Under the pieces are notes generated by a model that made no database searches, had not been told where the DNA came from, and saw only the letters and a program-made list of their open reading frames with translations. A stretch of DNA of 54,283 nt, from positions 1 to 54,283 of the forward strand of contig NZ_JALOAN010000015.1 in the NCBI RefSeq assembly GCF_023228785.1, in the 5' to 3' direction. The position numbers were made by a program, and so were the translations under genes. Positions 7,157 to 15,639 of this stretch are shown here, in pieces (within the stretch, counting starts at the first letter, position 1; each line of letters starts with the position of its first letter). Source of the stretch: Sulfurimonas sp. Lineage in GTDB: Bacteria > Campylobacterota > Campylobacteria > Campylobacterales > Sulfurimonadaceae.

Positions 7157-8218
7157 ATGAATTTAAAAGAGAAGATATTAAATGGTCAAAGAATCACATC
7201 TGAAGAGGCTCTTAGCCTCTATGAGATGGATTTTTTTGAGCTAGGTCAGCTAGCCGATGTAAAAAGATTGGCACTTCATGGTAAAAAAACATACTTCAAT
7301 ATAAACCGCCATATAAATCCAACAAATATTTGTGCAGACATCTGTAAGTTCTGTGCATACTCAGCAAACAGAAAAAATCCAAATCCCTACACAATGACAC
7401 ATGATGAGATCATGAAGATAGTAAAAGATGTAGAGAGTCGCGGGATAAAAGAGGTGCATATAGTCTCCGCTCACAACCCTGAGACTGGGCTTGACTGGTA
7501 TCTTGGTATCTTTAAGAAGATAAAAGAGGCATATCCAAATATGCATGTAAAAGCATTAACAGCGGCAGAAGTTGACTTTTTAGCAAGAGAGTACAACAAA
7601 AGTTACGATGAGATCTTAGATCTTATGGTTGAAAATGGTGTAGATTCTATGCCTGGCGGTGGAGCTGAGATCTTCGATGAAGAGGTTCGTGACTATATTT
7701 GTAAAGGAAAAGTTACATCAGATCAGTGGCTTGAGATCCATGAGAAGTGGCACGCAAGAGGTAAAATGTCAAATGTTACAATGCTTTTTGGTCATGTTGA
7801 GAGCAGGGCAAACCGCATAGATCATATGATGCGCATACGAGATCTGCAAGATAGAAGTAAGGGCTTTAACGCTTTTATTCCACTTGTATATCAGACAGAA
7901 AACAACTACTTAAAAATTGAAAAAGATATAAGTGCAGATGAGATCTTAAGAACTATTGCCATCAGTCGCATAGTCTTAGATAATGTGCCAAATATAAAAG
8001 CTTACTGGGTTACTTCAACTGTAAACCTAGCTTTAGTTGCTCAAGAGTTTGGTGCAAATGATCTCGATGGAACTATAGAGAGAGAGTCTATAAACTCCGC
8101 AGCAGGAGCTGCAAGTGCAAATGGAGTTGAGTTAAATGAGTTTGTAGCCCTTATAAAAAACAGCGGCTTTATTCCAGTTGAGAGAGATAGTATTTATAAT
8201 GAGATAAAAGAGTGGTAG
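7157..8218 (+). CDS. mqnE: Aminofutalosine synthase, radical SAM
   Basis: The 353-residue enzyme has the radical SAM cluster ligands Cys59, Cys63 and Cys66 (CADICKFC) and the family motifs MPGGGAEIF and SNVTMLFGHVE. MqnE adds the 5'-deoxyadenosyl radical to 3-[(1-carboxyvinyl)oxy]benzoate to form aminofutalosine, the second step of the futalosine route to menaquinone, which Campylobacterota use. The TMLxGHxE and FxAFIPL blocks favour MqnE over its paralogue MqnC. It starts 3 nt after the aldolase stop, so the two are translationally close. Placement behind metK links SAM supply with a SAM-consuming step. Confidence 0.93.
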   Translation: MNLKEKILNGQRITSEEALSLYEMDFFELGQLADVKRLALHGKKTYFNINRHINPTNICADICKFCAYSANRKNPNPYTMTHDEIMKIVKDVESRGIKEVHIVSAHNPETGLDWYLGIFKKIKEAYPNMHVKALTAAEVDFLAREYNKSYDEILDLMVENGVDSMPGGGAEIFDEEVRDYICKGKVTSDQWLEIHEKWHARGKMSNVTMLFGHVESRANRIDHMMRIRDLQDRSKGFNAFIPLVYQTENNYLKIEKDISADEILRTIAISRIVLDNVPNIKAYWVTSTVNLALVAQEFGANDLDGTIERESINSAAGAASANGVELNEFVALIKNSGFIPVERDSIYNEIKEW

Positions 8219-8235
8219 ACTCTTAAGCTACTACA

Positions 8236-9048
8236 ATGAAGATCTCAGTAATCATCCCAACTTACAACAGATTTGAAGTTCTAAAGAGAGCTTTAGCATC
8301 TGTTTTTGCGCAGACTCATCAAGCAGAAGAGATCATCGTAGTGGATGATGGATCTGATGATAAAACCTCTCAAATTATAAAATATTTTCCTAACATAACT
8401 TACATATATCAAAAAAATTTTGGTGTTTCAAGTGCAAGAAATGCTGGTATAAGATCTGCAAAATATGAGTGGGTAGCATTTTTAGACTCTGATGATGAGT
8501 GGCATGAAGATAAACTAAAAGAGCAAGCAAACTTACATAGAGATCAAAGAGATCTACTAATAAGCTATACAGATGAGAAGTGGATAAGAGATGCTAAAGA
8601 GGTTAAAGTTGCAAAAAAATATGCAAAAGTTGGTGGGAATCTCTTTAAAGCCTCACTATCTCACTGCATAATAGCACCATCATCTGCTTTGATGCATAGA
8701 TCTCTTTTTGACTCTGTTGGGTATTTTGATGAGACTTTAGAGGTTTGTGAAGATTATGATCTGTGGTTAAGAGTCTCGCAAGAATATAAAATTGGTTTAG
8801 TTGATAAGAAGCTTATTACAAAGTATGGAGGATCTGCTGATCAGTTAAGTACAAAGTTTTGGGGTATGGATAGGTTTCGTGTGCAGTCTTTAGAAAAACT
8901 TATGCAAGAGATCTCTTTGGGTGAAAAAAGAGAGATGATAAGAGAGGAACTTCTCAAAAAATACAAGCTTCTACTAAAAGGAGCTCTAAAGCATGAGAGA
9001 GTTGAAGGTGCTAAGATCTATGAAGAGAAGATCAAAGCTTTGATATGA
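8236..9048 (+). CDS. Family 2 glycosyltransferase
   Basis: The 270-residue protein has a GT-A fold: SVIIPTYNR at 4-12, nucleotide-binding DDGSDD (37-42), and the metal-binding DxD region FLDSDDEWH (83-90). The C terminus is helical and charged, with no membrane span, so it is cytosolic or peripheral. The acceptor cannot be read from the sequence; envelope polysaccharide or lipooligosaccharide is likely for this family. It starts 17 nt after mqnE and overlaps the ligase gene by 4 nt (ATGA), so it belongs to the same operon. Confidence 0.9.
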   Translation: MKISVIIPTYNRFEVLKRALASVFAQTHQAEEIIVVDDGSDDKTSQIIKYFPNITYIYQKNFGVSSARNAGIRSAKYEWVAFLDSDDEWHEDKLKEQANLHRDQRDLLISYTDEKWIRDAKEVKVAKKYAKVGGNLFKASLSHCIIAPSSALMHRSLFDSVGYFDETLEVCEDYDLWLRVSQEYKIGLVDKKLITKYGGSADQLSTKFWGMDRFRVQSLEKLMQEISLGEKREMIREELLKKYKLLLKGALKHERVEGAKIYEEKIKALI

Positions 9049-9839
9049 AATTCTTTTTAATACTTTTTCTTCTTTTATCATCTCTTTATGCTAAAAAACC
9101 AGAACTTTTTCTACTCAATGTATATAGCAAAGATATCAATGTAAGCTCATGGTATATGAGTGAAAAACTCGATGGTGTTAGAGCTTATTGGGATGGCAAA
9201 AGACTCATCTCAAGAGCTGGAAATGATTTTAATGCGCCTAGTTTTTTTACAAAAAAATTTCCTTCTTGTGAGCTAGATGGTGAGTTGTGGAGCAAAAGAG
9301 AAGACTTCTCAAACATAAACTCAATTGTAAGCACAGAGGATGATAAAGCTAGATGGAGTGAACTTACTTACAATATTTTTGAAGTTCCAAATGCTAAAGG
9401 TGGACTTCTAGAGCGCTTAAGTCTTGTAAAGAAGTCAAAATATATAAAACTTATAAAGCAGATAAAAGTAAGAGATAATAAGCACCTTGAAGAGTACTTA
9501 AAAGAGTTAGAAATAAAGGGTGCTGAGGGTTTAGTTGTTCGAGATGGAAGTTTGGATTATTATGCACAAAGAAACAACAATGCTTTAAAAGTTAAAAGCT
9601 TTAATGATACAGAGTGTGAAGTAGTTAACTACACAAAAGGCAAGGGAAAGTACAAAGATATGGTGGGCTCTTTGGTATGTAAGATGCAAGATGGTAAAAT
9701 TATAAAAATTGGGAGTGGATTAAGCGATGCACAAAGGGCAGATCCACCAAAAATAGGTGCTATAATTACATTTAAATATTATGGACTTACATCAAAGGGT
9801 AACCCTAGATTTCCAGTTTTTTTACGCATTAGAAATTGA
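9045..9839 (+). CDS. ligE: Exported ATP-dependent DNA ligase (LigE type)
   Basis: The 264-residue protein begins with a Sec signal peptide (FFLILFLLLSSLYA, cleavage near residue 16). The ligase core follows: nucleophile Lys41 in motif I EKLDGVRAYW, motif III-like YNIFEVPN, motif IV EGLVVRDG and motif V LKVKSF, then a short OB domain ending in GNPRFPVFLRIR. Size and exported nature match Lig E, the minimal periplasmic ligases of proteobacteria thought to repair incoming or extracellular DNA. It is coupled (ATGA overlap) to the glycosyltransferase gene, and a comEA-like gene lies 3.3 kb downstream. A role in DNA uptake is inference. Confidence 0.9.
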   Translation: MKFFLILFLLLSSLYAKKPELFLLNVYSKDINVSSWYMSEKLDGVRAYWDGKRLISRAGNDFNAPSFFTKKFPSCELDGELWSKREDFSNINSIVSTEDDKARWSELTYNIFEVPNAKGGLLERLSLVKKSKYIKLIKQIKVRDNKHLEEYLKELEIKGAEGLVVRDGSLDYYAQRNNNALKVKSFNDTECEVVNYTKGKGKYKDMVGSLVCKMQDGKIIKIGSGLSDAQRADPPKIGAIITFKYYGLTSKGNPRFPVFLRIRN

Positions 9840-9862
9840 ATGCTTTGAAAAATTATTAAGTT

Positions 9863-10065
9863 GGATCCTGAATCAAGTTCAGGATGACAGTTTGTTTGTT
9901 CAGGATGACAGTTTGTTTGTTCAGGATGACAGTTTGTTTGTTCAGGACGACAATTTGTTTGTTCAGGATGACAGTTTGTTTGTTCAGGATGACAGTTTGT
10001 TTGTTCAGGATGACAGTTTGTTTAGTATGGCGCGTATCCGTCATTCCGTGCTTGACACGGAATCT
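9863..10065. repeat. Palindromic interspersed repeat element (MITE-like) enclosing tandem repeats
   Basis: The left end is a hairpin with arms ATCCTGAA/TTCAGGAT and loop TCAAG. The right end is a hairpin with arms ATTCCGTG/CACGGAAT and loop CTTGA. The two ends are inverted copies of one family: both read GTCAT-C-stem-CTTGA-stem-GGATC/GGAATC from outside in, with compensated stem changes. Such palindromes are scattered through many bacterial genomes and often give false small proteins with WILNQVQDD-type or VIPCLTRN-type peptides. The element sits between ligE and pgi and contains no believable gene. Confidence 0.7.
9878..10024. repeat. Seven tandem copies of a 21-bp unit
   Basis: Seven contiguous 21-bp units of the form TTCAGGATGAC-AGTTTGTTTG fill 147 bp. 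Unit 4 (9941-9961) has two substitutions and unit 7 has one at its end. Because 21 is a multiple of 3, all frames stay open and spell 7-residue repeats (VQDDSLF), but there is no start or ribosome binding site of its own. The units look like expansion of the inner arm of the palindromic element. There are no unique spacers, so it is not CRISPR. Confidence 0.9.
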
Positions 10066-10112
10066 AGTTTATAGATTAACTAGAGAGCTCAATTAAATTT
10101 TAAGGAATAGAT

Positions 10113-11324
10113 ATGAAATATACCCACAACTTCAACCCATGCATCTCAGATAAAGATGTATTTGCAGAGATACAAAAAGAGAAAGAGAGTATAGGTTACT
10201 ACAACCTTGTCCACCAAGATACAACTGCTTTTAAAGAGTATGCTAAAGAGGTGAAACAGTCAAATATTGTGGTGATTGGTATCGGTGGAAGTACACTTGG
10301 AACTTACGCAATCTACAAGTACTTGAAATATTCTAAAAATTTAAAAAAACAGCTCTATTTTTTGGAAACTACAGATCCAATAGATATAAAATCAAAACTT
10401 GAAGCTATAGATCTAAAAGATACTCTTTTTGTGGTGATCTCAAAGTCAGGAACTACTATAGAGACAGTTTCTATCTTTAAGTATATAAACTCTTTGATAA
10501 AGTGCAATAAGGATAATACTCTAGTTATCACGGAGAGTGATTCTAAGCTCAATTACTACGCACAGCAAAACTCTATAAAAAGTTTTGAGATACCAAAAAA
10601 TGTAGGTGGAAGATTTTCAGTATTTAGTGCAGTTGGTCTAGTTCCTTTAGCGATAGTTGGGATAGATATAGATGAACTTTTAAGTGGTGCTAAAAAGATA
10701 TATAATAGCTTCTTTGATAAAGAAGAGGCTTATGTGAGACTACTTAAAAAAGCGAGATTTTTCGCTGAGTATAAGCATAATTACAACATAAATGTCGTCT
10801 TTTCTTACTCTTCAAGACTAGAGGGTTTTAACGACTGGTATATACAACTTTGGGGAGAGAGTTTGGGTAAAATAGACATAAACTCAAGTAGACAAGGTTT
10901 AACGCCAATTGGAATTATAGGTCCTATAGACCAACACTCATTTTTACAACTTATAGTAGAGGGTAAAAGAGATAAGACAGTTACCGTTATCAAAGTAGAA
11001 GACTTTGCAAGTGATCTAGAGATTCCTCATGTTAAATTAGAAGGGCTTGAAGAGTTAGACTATATCGATGGTATCAAGTTTTCATACCTCATAAACCAAC
11101 AAGCAGACGCAACCATAGAATCTATAAACAACCTAAATGATATCCCATGTGATGTGATAACCATAGATGGAGTGAGTGAGACAAGCATTGCTAGCTTGAT
11201 GTATGAGTATGAGCTTTTAACATCTCTATGTGCAAAGTTTATGTACATAAATGCTTATGACCAACCTGGTGTTGAAGCTGGAAAGAAGATACTTAAAGAG
11301 CGACTAAATGTTCAACATAGATAA
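10113..11324 (+). CDS. pgi: Glucose-6-phosphate isomerase
   Basis: This 403-residue cytosolic enzyme interconverts glucose-6-phosphate and fructose-6-phosphate. It has the phosphate-binding IGIGGSTLG, SKSGTTIET, the GGRFSVFSAVGL signature, a PIDQHSFLQL segment around the catalytic His, and a C-terminal DQPGVEAGK signature. It is shorter than the roughly 550-residue enterobacterial form, which is normal for the compact epsilonproteobacterial type. AAGGAATAG precedes the ATG. It overlaps the next gene by 17 bp, so supply of hexose phosphate is coupled to a nucleotide-sugar enzyme. Confidence 0.95.
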   Translation: MKYTHNFNPCISDKDVFAEIQKEKESIGYYNLVHQDTTAFKEYAKEVKQSNIVVIGIGGSTLGTYAIYKYLKYSKNLKKQLYFLETTDPIDIKSKLEAIDLKDTLFVVISKSGTTIETVSIFKYINSLIKCNKDNTLVITESDSKLNYYAQQNSIKSFEIPKNVGGRFSVFSAVGLVPLAIVGIDIDELLSGAKKIYNSFFDKEEAYVRLLKKARFFAEYKHNYNINVVFSYSSRLEGFNDWYIQLWGESLGKIDINSSRQGLTPIGIIGPIDQHSFLQLIVEGKRDKTVTVIKVEDFASDLEIPHVKLEGLEELDYIDGIKFSYLINQQADATIESINNLNDIPCDVITIDGVSETSIASLMYEYELLTSLCAKFMYINAYDQPGVEAGKKILKERLNVQHR

Positions 11325-13038
11325 GCGTGTTTTAAATTTTTTAGTCATTATAGTTTTTAGTTTTTTAACATTTTGGTGGACATTTTTTATATATCATCAA
11401 GAGTTCGAACTCTATATTGTTTTAAGTGTTGTAGCTATCCGAATGATTGCTTCGGTGGCTTTTTTTAGCGACTACTCTCTCTCATGGTCTAAAGTTTCTC
11501 AAAAAACATTTTTAACAAAGAGTGTGGTCTATATAGCTGCATTTTTACTCTACTTGCCTATATTCTATGGAAAGATTAGATTTTCTTTTATGGTCTCAGA
11601 ACTATTTATATACCTCTTTAGCATAAACTTTACTATGTATCTTTATTACTACATTATCAACCGCTCAAAGATCGAAAAAACAAAATCAGTAGTTATATAT
11701 GGAGCAGGAAGAGCAGGGATAAAGTTAGAGAGTGAGTTTGCCCATAGTGAGTATAAAGTAAGGTGTTTTATAGATGATGATAAGGTGCTTCAAAATCGTT
11801 CCATAGATGCTATTAAAGTTATTTCAAAAGAGAGACTAAAGAGAAAAATAAAAGGACAAAAGTATGATCTTTTAGTCATTGCAATGCCCTCCATCTCAAA
11901 AAATATTACAAAAAATATATATAACGAACTAAATGAATATTTTCATGAGATAAAAATCCTTCCATCTATAGATGAGATACTTGAGTCAAAAGATTTTTCA
12001 ACTCAATTAAAAGAGATCTCAGTTGAAGATCTCTTAGCAAGAAACCCTAAAGATCTCGATAAGAAAAAGATAGAGAGTTTTATAAAAGATAAAACCATAC
12101 TAATAACTGGTGCTGGTGGAAGTATTGGTAGTGAGATCTCGAGACAGTGTGAGAAGTTTGGTGCAAAAAAACTTATACTCTTAGACAATAGTGAATACAA
12201 TCTTTATAGAGTTGCAGAAGAGATTACAAAGGTTGAGAAAGTTTGTGTAATGCAGAGTGTAATAGACAGAGATGCTCTTGAAGAAACATTTAAGCTTCAT
12301 AAACCGCAAATAGTTATCCATGCAGCTGCATATAAACATGTGCCTTTAGTTGAAGCAAATATTGATGAAGCTATCATTAACAACATCATAGGCACTAAAA
12401 ATGCAGTAGATATCTCTATAAAGCATAAAGTTGAGAAGTTTGTACTTATATCTACTGATAAAGCAGTTCGACCTACAAATGTTATGGGAACAACAAAAAG
12501 AATCTGTGAACTATATGCGCAGAATAGTAAAAGAAGTTCTACAGATATCGTTGCAGTCAGATTTGGAAATGTACTTGGTAGTAGCGGCAGCGTTATCCCT
12601 AAGTTTAAATCTCAGATAGAAAATGGACAAAATATAACTGTAACACATCCTGATATTACAAGATATTTTATGCTAATCCCAGAAGCGTGTGAGTTAGTGC
12701 TCCAAGCTGGAGCTATTGGAAGTGGTGGAGAGATCTTTATTCTTGATATGGGTGAACCTATTAAGATAGTAGATCTAGCTAAAAAGATGATAGAACTAAG
12801 TGGTAAGAAAGAGATAGAAATAGAATTTAGTGGACTTCGTCCTGGAGAAAAACTATTTGAAGAGTTACTTCTAGATGACACTGACTGTCAAACAGAGTAT
12901 GAGTCTATAACTGTGGCAAGACCAAGTGTTTATGATATAGAGCAGTTAAACAAAGATATACAAGAGCTTTTAAAAAGTGAGAATAAACTAAAAAAACTAA
13001 AAGAGATAGTTCCAGAATTTGATCATCAGCTTAACTGA
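11308..13038 (+). CDS. Membrane-bound nucleotide-sugar 4,6-dehydratase (PglF/CapD family)
   Basis: The 576-residue protein has about four N-terminal membrane helices (residues about 8-115), a first Rossmann domain (VVIYGAGRAG, about 127) and a catalytic extended-SDR domain starting ILITGAGGSIGSEI. In place of the usual YxxxK the active site reads STDKAVRPTNVMGTTKR, typical for PglF/FlaA1/WbpM dehydratases. Members convert UDP-GlcNAc to its 4-keto-6-deoxy form for bacillosamine and glycan synthesis. The exact product is not determined here. It overlaps pgi by 17 bp; a glycosyltransferase lies two genes before pgi. Confidence 0.87.
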   Translation: MFNIDKRVLNFLVIIVFSFLTFWWTFFIYHQEFELYIVLSVVAIRMIASVAFFSDYSLSWSKVSQKTFLTKSVVYIAAFLLYLPIFYGKIRFSFMVSELFIYLFSINFTMYLYYYIINRSKIEKTKSVVIYGAGRAGIKLESEFAHSEYKVRCFIDDDKVLQNRSIDAIKVISKERLKRKIKGQKYDLLVIAMPSISKNITKNIYNELNEYFHEIKILPSIDEILESKDFSTQLKEISVEDLLARNPKDLDKKKIESFIKDKTILITGAGGSIGSEISRQCEKFGAKKLILLDNSEYNLYRVAEEITKVEKVCVMQSVIDRDALEETFKLHKPQIVIHAAAYKHVPLVEANIDEAIINNIIGTKNAVDISIKHKVEKFVLISTDKAVRPTNVMGTTKRICELYAQNSKRSSTDIVAVRFGNVLGSSGSVIPKFKSQIENGQNITVTHPDITRYFMLIPEACELVLQAGAIGSGGEIFILDMGEPIKIVDLAKKMIELSGKKEIEIEFSGLRPGEKLFEELLLDDTDCQTEYESITVARPSVYDIEQLNKDIQELLKSENKLKKLKEIVPEFDHQLN

Positions 13039-13145
13039 TTGTAACAAATAGTAATCTTTTATAAATAGTTTTAAATATTAATAATCATTTTTTGTATATA
13101 TAAAATATTATAATATACTAAATAAGATCAAAAAAAGGAGTTAAA

Positions 13146-13394
13146 ATGAAGATTTTAGCTATGGTTATTTTGGGATTTAGTATGTTGTTTGCTGCTATAG
13201 ATATAAATACAGCAAGTAAAGATGAGTTAAGTACTTTAAGTGGTATTGGTGGAAGTAAAGCTGAGATGATTGTAAAACATAGAGAAGCAAAGTGTTTTCA
13301 AAGTGTTGATGAACTTGCAGAAGTTAAGGGAATTGGCGCAAAAACTATAGAGAAAAATAGAAAAAATTTAACTGCTAGTAAGTGTAAAAAGTAG
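13146..13394 (+). CDS. ComEA-like exported helix-hairpin-helix DNA-binding protein
   Basis: The 82-residue protein has a signal peptide (ending near FAA, residue 17) and two helix-hairpin-helix motifs: LSTLSGIGGSKAEMIVKHR and VKGIGAKTIEKNRKNL. DINTAS is the standard start of the ComEA domain. ComEA-family proteins bind incoming DNA in the periplasm during natural transformation; short one-domain versions are typical of Gram-negatives. A strong ribosome binding site (AAAAGGAG) lies 6 nt before the ATG. It stands alone with its own AT-rich upstream region and ends in a hairpin. Confidence 0.88.
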   Translation: MKILAMVILGFSMLFAAIDINTASKDELSTLSGIGGSKAEMIVKHREAKCFQSVDELAEVKGIGAKTIEKNRKNLTASKCKK

Positions 13395-13408
13395 TAGATA
13401 TTTAAAAT

Positions 13409-13438
13409 ATATGTGCGAAAATATCTCTTCGCACATAT
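13409..13438. terminator. Inverted repeat between convergent genes
   Basis: Perfect 11-bp arms ATATGTGCGAA and TTCGCACATAT surround an 8-nt loop. It lies between the ends of the comEA-like gene (plus) and the glutathionylspermidine-synthase-like gene (minus), so it probably terminates transcription from both sides. No long T-run follows. Confidence 0.6.
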
Positions 13439-13445
13439 GCAACTT

Positions 13446-14624
13446 CTAAACTATAACATGCCCTACAAATTTACTCATATTATCCATGATTTCTGAGCCT
13501 TTTCTAAAGCTAAGACCACAAGATTCATATGCGAAAAAGAGACCAGCTTGATATTTTGCTCCATTTTCATCTTTGGCAAACTCGACATACTCTTGATAGA
13601 TTTTTTTATAGTTACCATACTCTCCATCAGTTTGCTCAATCACATCACCATTAGTACTTAAGATTTTAGTATTTGCACCTTCTCTGCCAAAAACAGTTTT
13701 TTCAACTTGTTTGAGACCATTTAATGGTTCAAAAGAAGTTTTAAGTAGGTATGGACTATCTGGAAATAGATCATAAATAATCTTCATAATGCCTTTTGAT
13801 TGAAACAAAAGTGTATATGCAGGGTTTAAGATGATAGCTTTTTGGTTTTGCATAATAGTGTTTAGTGTAGTTGCAAGTTCTGGCTCACTACTTCCTATAT
13901 CTTCCCAAGGGTAGAGTTTAAACCAGTACTCATACTGGTTCTCATCCCCATCAAAAATTCCTTCTTCGTCAAATCTAACATTGTTTAAGTACTCAAAACT
14001 TGTGTTAAAGCCTGCATCAGTCGCGATCTGTTGAAGTAGTCTTGTTGTAGCTTCTTCTTCATCATCTCCCTCTACGCTTGAGAAGAGTATTTTCCAACCA
14101 TCATATCTTTCATCAAAGAGATCTGTCTCTTCATCTAAGGTAATTAGCCTCTTAAAATTATCTCTTATAGCATCATAAACATTGTTAAACTGCTTCTCTT
14201 CATCCATGTCATTCTCTTTAAGAAGCGCCCATTGAAGTAGGGCAGTCTCAAAAAGTGAAGTTGGAGTGTCAGCATTAAACTCTATAAGTTTTATAGGGTT
14301 AGCATCAATGCCACCAGCGAGATCAAAACGACCATAAATATGCCAGTGAACATCATTCTCCCAACTCTTTTTTATCATCTCTACTAAATTAAAAGGAATA
14401 CCAAGCTCAAAAAAAAGGTTGTTCTCTATAACATATTCAGCCGCCTCTACAAACATATCGTAGATCTCATTTCCAGCTTTATAATAAGCTTCAGCTTCAT
14501 CTTGAGTAATAACTACGAGTTCATCATTTATATACTTTGTAGTATCACTATCTGTGTGCCATGTAAAGCCTAGTTCTTCTAAGTTAGCATCACTTAAGTT
14601 ATTTATCTTTTGTAGACTTATCAT
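13446..14624 (-). CDS. Glutathionylspermidine-synthase-like ATP-grasp protein (YgiC/YjfC family)
   Basis: The 392-residue protein matches the GSP_synth (pre-ATP-grasp plus ATP-grasp) domain: GRFDLAG, IEFNADTPTSLFETA, and a C-terminal KTVFGREGANTKIL. E. coli relatives YgiC and YjfC look like the synthetase half of Gss but lack shown glutathionylspermidine activity, so the peptide substrate is unknown. It overlaps the lipoprotein gene by 4 nt (ATGA). The pairing with a small lipoprotein parallels ygiB-ygiC in E. coli, suggesting a conserved envelope function. Confidence 0.88.
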   Translation of the reverse strand: MISLQKINNLSDANLEELGFTWHTDSDTTKYINDELVVITQDEAEAYYKAGNEIYDMFVEAAEYVIENNLFFELGIPFNLVEMIKKSWENDVHWHIYGRFDLAGGIDANPIKLIEFNADTPTSLFETALLQWALLKENDMDEEKQFNNVYDAIRDNFKRLITLDEETDLFDERYDGWKILFSSVEGDDEEEATTRLLQQIATDAGFNTSFEYLNNVRFDEEGIFDGDENQYEYWFKLYPWEDIGSSEPELATTLNTIMQNQKAIILNPAYTLLFQSKGIMKIIYDLFPDSPYLLKTSFEPLNGLKQVEKTVFGREGANTKILSTNGDVIEQTDGEYGNYKKIYQEYVEFAKDENGAKYQAGLFFAYESCGLSFRKGSEIMDNMSKFVGHVIV

Positions 14625-15199
14625 CCGCCATAACTCCTGCTACCTTGCGATGAAGTTCTTGAATTACTTCCACCAAAGAAACTTTTTTTAGAAGACGAAC
14701 TCTTAGATGCTTTTGAAGCTGCTGAGCGACTATAAGCACTCTTGTTTGTACTAGCCGAATTTTTTGCAAAGTTTTTATTGTTCATAAGAGCGTTACCTAT
14801 CATATTTCCCAAGAGTGATCCAGCTGCAACGGCGAGTATAGTTCCAGCTAAGCCCATTCCAGCACTGCTATCTCCGCTTTGAACAGTCTCAGAGGTTCCA
14901 TCTTGAACTTTTTTATACTCTTGTTCGGCTAGGGCTTTCATCTCCTCTTCGCTCATAAAGCGCTCAATAGTATTTCCATTGGCATCTTTTTCACGGATGA
15001 TAGCTCTGTTTGGTCCATCAGTTGGCATCTCTTCAGTTACTATATACTTACCATTTGCTTGTTGCTCAATTACCAAAAAGCGGTTTTGCTGTTGTTGTTC
15101 TTGTTGCTGCTGTGCCTCACAACCACTTAAAACACTCATCATAATAACTCCTGCACTCCCTAGTGCTACGCCGCCTGCCAAACTTGAAATATGTTTCAT
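14621..15199 (-). CDS. UPF0323-family lipoprotein
   Basis: The 192-residue protein has a lipoprotein signal with lipobox LSGC (Cys about 27). A Gln-rich stretch follows, then a compact RFLVIEQQANGKYIVTEE domain, a glycine/alanine hydrophobic segment (about 113-140) that could insert in a membrane, and a low-complexity Ser/Lys/Gly tail. It matches the Campylobacterota UPF0323 lipoproteins and is analogous in context to YgiB. It overlaps both neighbours by 4 nt. The exact role is unknown. Confidence 0.85.
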   Translation of the reverse strand: MKHISSLAGGVALGSAGVIMMSVLSGCEAQQQQEQQQQNRFLVIEQQANGKYIVTEEMPTDGPNRAIIREKDANGNTIERFMSEEEMKALAEQEYKKVQDGTSETVQSGDSSAGMGLAGTILAVAAGSLLGNMIGNALMNNKNFAKNSASTNKSAYSRSAASKASKSSSSKKSFFGGSNSRTSSQGSRSYGG

Positions 15200-15639
15200 C
15201 TTATTAAATCCTTTTTCTTTAGTAGTATTGTTTTTTTAAGATCATAATCATAAAAGGTGATTATCTCTCTTCCCTCATAGTAAATATCTCCAACAAAGAA
15301 ATTTTTCTTATCATTGAGAGTTACATTTTTTTGCATAAACATCTTTTCCCCAAGTGCATAACCTACGCTAGGATAAAGCGTTGAGAGTGAGATAATAAAG
15401 AGCAGAGAGATAAATAAAGCAGATATTTTAAGATTTTTTACATAGATTAGAGAAAATCCTATTATTATGGAAAAAAACATAAATAAAAATATATTTTGAT
15501 GATCTACAAATAGGACATTGTAGTAAACTTTGATTTCATAAAAATCTATATAGTTTTTTAATAAACCTAAAAAGATAAAAAAATCCAAAATAAATGTCAC
15601 AAACATACCAGTTAAAAGTGCTTGAAGAGCTTTTGTCAT
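15196..15639 (-). CDS. Small membrane protein of unknown function
   Basis: I do not recognise this 147-residue protein. It has three probable membrane helices (about 6-28, 52-66 and 70-90), then a soluble C-terminal part of about 50 residues with a beta-rich KNFFVGDIYYEGREIITFYDYDLKK segment that ends in lysines. It overlaps the genes on both sides by 4 nt, so it is an integral member of a four-gene operon with the YrdC-like, lipoprotein and ATP-grasp genes. It may anchor that system in the inner membrane. Confidence 0.65.
   Translation of the reverse strand: MTKALQALLTGMFVTFILDFFIFLGLLKNYIDFYEIKVYYNVLFVDHQNIFLFMFFSIIIGFSLIYVKNLKISALFISLLFIISLSTLYPSVGYALGEKMFMQKNVTLNDKKNFFVGDIYYEGREIITFYDYDLKKTILLKKKDLIR

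Noticed and set aside
9878..10024. Possible CRISPR array
   Set aside because: Units are contiguous 21-mers without unique spacers, and no cas gene is near.
9781..10096. Open frames over the 21-bp repeats, in several frames and both strands, with VQDDSLF-, MTVCLFR- and LNKQTVI-type peptide repeats
   Set aside because: They are open only because the unit length is a multiple of three. They have no ribosome binding site and consist of a known kind of palindromic repeat sequence.
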